From Haplomitrium mnioides (Eukaryota > Marchantiophyta > Haplomitriopsida > Calobryales): DNA of 21,863 nucleotides. The notes under the pieces are model-generated. The model saw nothing but the letters and a program-made list of their open reading frames with translations. It did not search any database and was not told the origin of the DNA. The DNA is taken from contig JBNGIS010016635.1 of NCBI GenBank assembly GCA_049999725.1, positions 1 through 21,863 on the forward strand, read 5' to 3'. How positions within the stretch are numbered: the stretch's first letter is position 1; every line of letters begins with the position of its first letter. Both the position numbers and the translations under genes were made by a program. Shown here piece by piece: positions 18,845 through 21,863 of this stretch.

Positions 18845-20070
18845 AAGGTGGAGGAGCTCTGGAAGACTAGCCCTGATGTTGCTCTTGAAGACCTTAAAAA
18901 AAACTTGGAGTAGATGATGAACCACAGCCAGTAGCTCTGAAGTATGAAGATGCTTACCAACACCAAAATGTATTTGGCCCGTTGGTGAAGTTGGAGGCAG
19001 ATTATGATAAGATGATGAAGGAATCACAGAGCAAAGATAACATTACTGTACGGTGGGATATTGGGTTGAACAAAAAAAAAAAAAAACGAGTGGCATATTT
19101 TGTCTTCCCAAAGGTAGACAATGAACTTCGCGGTTGGTACTTGGAGATGGGACAGAGTATGCTTGGCAATTTGTGGGTCATATGATCAAGCTGACAGCGC
19201 AAGAGGAGGTTGCAATCGAGGTTCGAGCAAGCCAGAGGGTTCCCATAGATGTCAACCACAATTTCAGTGTGGACTTTGTTTGGAGAAGTACTAGTTTTGA
19301 TCGCATGCAGGCTGCCATGAAGACGTTTGTTGTGAATGAAACTAGTGTCAGCGGGTATATCTATCATTGTCTGTTAGGACATGAACTTGAGTTGCAAACT
19401 GTGCGGAATACACTACCTCAGCGGTTTGGAGCTTCAAGTCTTCCTGAGCTGAATGCCTCACAGGTGTATGTTGTAAAAGGTGTTTTGCAAAAGCTCGTGA
19501 GTTTGATACAGGGTCCACCTGGAATAGGGAAGACTGTAACTTCGGCAGCTATTGTGTGTCACCTAGCTAAGCAGAGCCAAGGGCAGGTCATTGTTTGTGC
19601 TCTGAGTAATGTTGTTGTGGATCAGCTTGTAGAGAAAATTAGCACCACAGTTTGAAGGTGGTGAGACCCTGTGCAAAATCAGGGAAGCTGTGAGCTCCTT
19701 GATAGAGTACCTGTCACTCCATTATCAGGTGAAATATTTGGATACCTCATATAAAAGTGAGTTACACAAGCTGTAGATGTTGAAAGACAAGCAGGGTGAA
19801 CTATCAAGTGCAGATGAGAAAAAAGTATAAGGCCCTAAAGCGAGCAACAGAGAAGGAAACTACTCAGAGTGCAGATGTCATTTGTTGTACATGTGTGGGT
19901 GCTGGTGACCCACGTTTGTCTAATTTCATATTTCGTCAAGTTCCGATAGATGAGTCAACACAAGTAATTGAACCTGAACGCATAATTCCTCTAGTCCAGA
20001 GTGTTAAGCAGGTTGTTTTGGTAGGTGATCACTACCAATTGGGTCCTGTAATCATGTGCAAGAAAGTAGC
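18845..20070 (+). pseudogene. UPF1 RNA helicase fragment (1B region and RecA1), intronless and broken
   Basis: UPF1 is the ATP-dependent RNA helicase of nonsense-mediated decay. The fragment begins at KVEELWKTSPD (18845) and runs to GPVIMCKK (about 20065), roughly 400 residues of the middle of the protein. It keeps [40 protein letters not shown], the Walker A box as GPPGIGKT (19511-19534; normally GPPGTGKT), a DESTQ box II (19949-19963) and VGDHYQLGP. The N-terminal CH domain and the RecA2 domain are missing. Damage includes a lost G making TAG at 18911-18913, a frameshift with loss of about ten codons near 19130, a TGA at 19653-19655 after a lost G, a TAG at 19774-19776 and another shift before 19796. 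No intron interrupts it, unlike plant UPF1 genes, so it derives from cDNA. It is non-functional. Confidence 0.93.
19072..19086 (+). repeat. A15 homopolymer in the UPF1 fragment
   Basis: Fifteen A replace the two lysine codons of the conserved GLNKKR segment, giving five lysines in frame. It is probably slippage after loss of function, or a sequencing artefact. Confidence 0.7.
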
Positions 20071-20740
20071 ATTGCAGAAGATGGGCATAGAGATGACTGG
20101 TCTGTGGACGATCTCCTCTCCTTCATTGATGTTAGGGCTGTGCATACAGGAGGAGATCTGAACAAGGTACAGAGGCAAGCTGAAATGGGATTGAGTTTTA
20201 TTTTTCCTTTTTGCAAAAGAGAATGTGATCATCTACAGCAGGGCATTGAATCAAACTAGCGCAGCTTTGGTTCAAATTTTGGATGAGCAGGCTATTGATG
20301 GAGGACAAGTAGAGTGTTCAAGAAAGGAAGGCTAAAGGCACTTGAACTATTTTGAGGAGTGGAGGCTAGAGCATTTTCAATTCTTGGAACAATTGCTTAC
20401 AACAAGTCAATACAATGGGGAATATTTGAAGCTTCAAAAAAAGATGGGGCAGCAATATTAATCGAGATAGAGCAGTAGCATTTGTCATAGCAAAGCAGGA
20501 GGTTTTTTTGTAAGAACAAGTACTTCAGAAGAGTAGAGCTGCAGTTGTATTGCTTGAAGTAGGATTGCAGGTTTTGTAAGAGCAAGTATTTTGTGGGCAA
20601 AGGATTGTTCGAGCATGAGGCACAGTTCAATCATTCGGTGTTGCAGAGTAGTGCATCCTGCAGATTTGGAGACTAAAGGATGTATATCAATCAGAATGGA
20701 CTTATTGGGATGGAAGCTCAAAGAAGGTCAAGACAACAAG
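20071..20740 (+). other. Unassigned tail downstream of the UPF1 fragment
   Basis: UPF1 similarity stops after CKKVA. One frame at 20056-20259 gives [11 protein letters not shown]. Another, ending at the TAA at 20334-20336, reads SAALVQILDEQAIDGGQVE, which faintly recalls the C-terminal end of FtsH-type proteases. A third frame near 20355-20475 gives WGIFEASKKDGAA. None is long enough or similar enough to name. They may be further captured fragments. A diverged pair of direct repeats (GCAGG-TTTTTGTAAGA-CAAGTA) lies at 20495-20525 and 20567-20592, 72 bp apart. Confidence 0.35.
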
Positions 20741-20862
20741 CTCTGTTCTGAAATGAATGGCTACATGATCTGATCTGACATAAGTGGCATAACACTTAGT
20801 TCTGAGATGAGTCAACTATCTCTGTTTTGAAATGAAGTGACATATGCTCTATTCTGAGAAAG
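20741..20862 (+). repeat. Degenerate CTCTGTTCTGAAATGA repeats
   Basis: Related words occur at 20741 (CTCTGTTCTGAAATGA), about 20798 (GTTCTGAGATGA), 20819 (CTCTGTTTTGAAATGA) and 20847 (CTCTATTCTGAGAAAG). Spacing is irregular (about 57, 21 and 28 bp). Short diverged repeats of this kind are typical of LTR U3 regions or decayed minisatellites. Confidence 0.45.
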
Positions 20863-21627
20863 CAAACACATTTGGCCTGATAGGAAGTGACACCAGAAGT
20901 TGAAGATCATGAAGAAGAGGACTGATATAAGATAAGTTGGAGGAAAACTGGTAAATATGGTCGGGAGGACAGAGCTATAGGGTGACATTCTCGTGGCAGC
21001 AAAGTTGAAGACTCTGTTCTGCAGCCAGCAAGGGTAAGAAGGAGAATGGTAAGGGATTGTGAAGTATTTCTGTTATGGGAGTGTGTTTGTTGTAGGTCTG
21101 GCCAGAAATGGAGATCAGAAAAAAACTAAAGAAGAGAGAGAAATTGGGCCAAGGCTGCATACGTGAGTTTGTTGTAGGTTGTAGGGAGATCAGAAATCCA
21201 TAAAGGGTGTCTGACCCTTCGTTGTGGAGTTGCCAAAGTGTTTGTTTAGTTGGTTGTTATTTGTTGAAGTTGGGGTTGGAGAGGAAGGTGAGTGAAGTGC
21301 AAGGCATCATTATGGCTGAGTTTTCCAGTTACCTCCAGAGAGTGGCAGAAACTCAGCATGAAGATCAACAATCAAAACCTGTTGTCGGGAACTGATGACA
21401 CTAGCAGGGAGTTGTGGTAACTTGTCACTATCATACATAATGAGGCTGGAGGGTCTTAAGCTTTGTGTTGACTCCACAAGGTGAAGACCGCATGAAGTAC
21501 ACCTTGAGTAGTAAGTAGGATGGATTTTCGGAAGGAAGTTAGGGAGATAGATGGAATAAGGAATCTTGACATTGTTCGGATGAACATCAATACCCTATCT
21601 TGGATTGTTGTTCAAAGAGTGACACAT
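20863..21627. other. Purine-rich region with no recognised gene
   Basis: The sequence is rich in GAAG, GGAG and TGTTGTAGG words. An open frame at 21207-21395 includes MAEFSSYLQRVAETQHEDQQ from an ATG at 21312, but it is short and I recognise no domain. No satellite unit and no match to the fragments upstream is seen. Confidence 0.4.
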
Positions 21628-21863
21628 AGTATATAAAGTTAATTGTATTCCCCTTCAGTCCCATGTTATGTATTTTGCTTTCAACTACCTTGCCTCTCTC
21701 ATTTGATATATGTTATATGTTGTAAGAACAGCTGCTACTTTGAAACCAAGAATAGGCTACTCATAATAGGAACTTTTTTTTTGGGGAAAAATTGTGATTT
21801 TTCATATCAAAAAACATTAAAAAAACGAGGTTAATTTTTAAAAACAAAAAGTACATGAGTTTT
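21628..21863 (+). promoter_or_regulatory. TATA-like site followed by AT-rich sequence
   Basis: TATATAAAG at 21630-21638 fits a plant TATA box on the plus strand. It is followed by a pyrimidine-rich stretch (CCCCTTCAGTCCC), then AT-rich DNA with A and T runs to the end of the window. It could be an LTR promoter or a decayed gene promoter. Nothing downstream is available to test this. Confidence 0.25.

Noticed and set aside
21207-21395. Open frame of 62 codons as a small gene
   Set aside because: It has no recognisable domain, no neighbouring coding signal and a length expected by chance.

Overview
This window looks like nuclear DNA of a land plant with a large, repeat-rich genome. The evidence is a degraded plant-type Ty3/gypsy integrase, fragments of plant eEF2, a plastid-type S1 protein and UPF1, and long satellite arrays. 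A gymnosperm is plausible, but the sequence alone cannot fix the clade. I see no intact protein-coding gene, rRNA or tRNA. About 56% of the window is one satellite family.

Layout. 1-1092 is a CpG-rich, non-coding, LTR/leader-like stretch. 1093-4203 is satellite array 1, with a 10-N assembly gap at 2959-2968. 4204-5440 is A/C-rich sequence with nothing recognisable. 5441-5830 is a second, more AT-rich relative of the first leader-like stretch. 5831-7262 is pyrimidine-rich LTR/3'UTR-like sequence with a TATA-like site. 7263-8043 (minus) is the C-terminal half of a Ty3/gypsy integrase ending at its natural stop position and broken by three in-frame stops and a frameshift. 8040-17184 is satellite array 2, which begins inside the integrase. 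17185-17650 is unassigned. 17651-20070 (plus) is a chimera of dead, intronless gene fragments: eEF2, then S1-domain pieces, then UPF1 helicase. 20071-21863 is largely unassigned, with small degenerate repeats and a TATA-like site.

The satellite has a clear hierarchy. The base unit comes in a long form (64 bp) and a short form (46 bp) that differ by one 18-bp block. Seven units in the order L-S-L-S-L-L-S make an exact 393-bp higher-order repeat, present as four full copies and a partial fifth between 10469 and about 12332. Above that, a 2893-bp super-unit (12041-14933) is directly followed by a truncated copy of itself (14934-17184). A third related block lies at 8040-10468.

The most interesting object is the chimera. 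Pieces of three transcripts from translation and RNA-surveillance genes are fused head-to-tail on one strand. The UPF1 part spans about 1.2 kb without introns, although plant UPF1 genes are intron-rich. This suggests reverse-transcribed mRNA joined by template switching, as in the gene-transducing maize retroelement Bs1, but no flanking LTRs or target-site duplications were confirmed here. Nothing in the window is likely to make a working protein.
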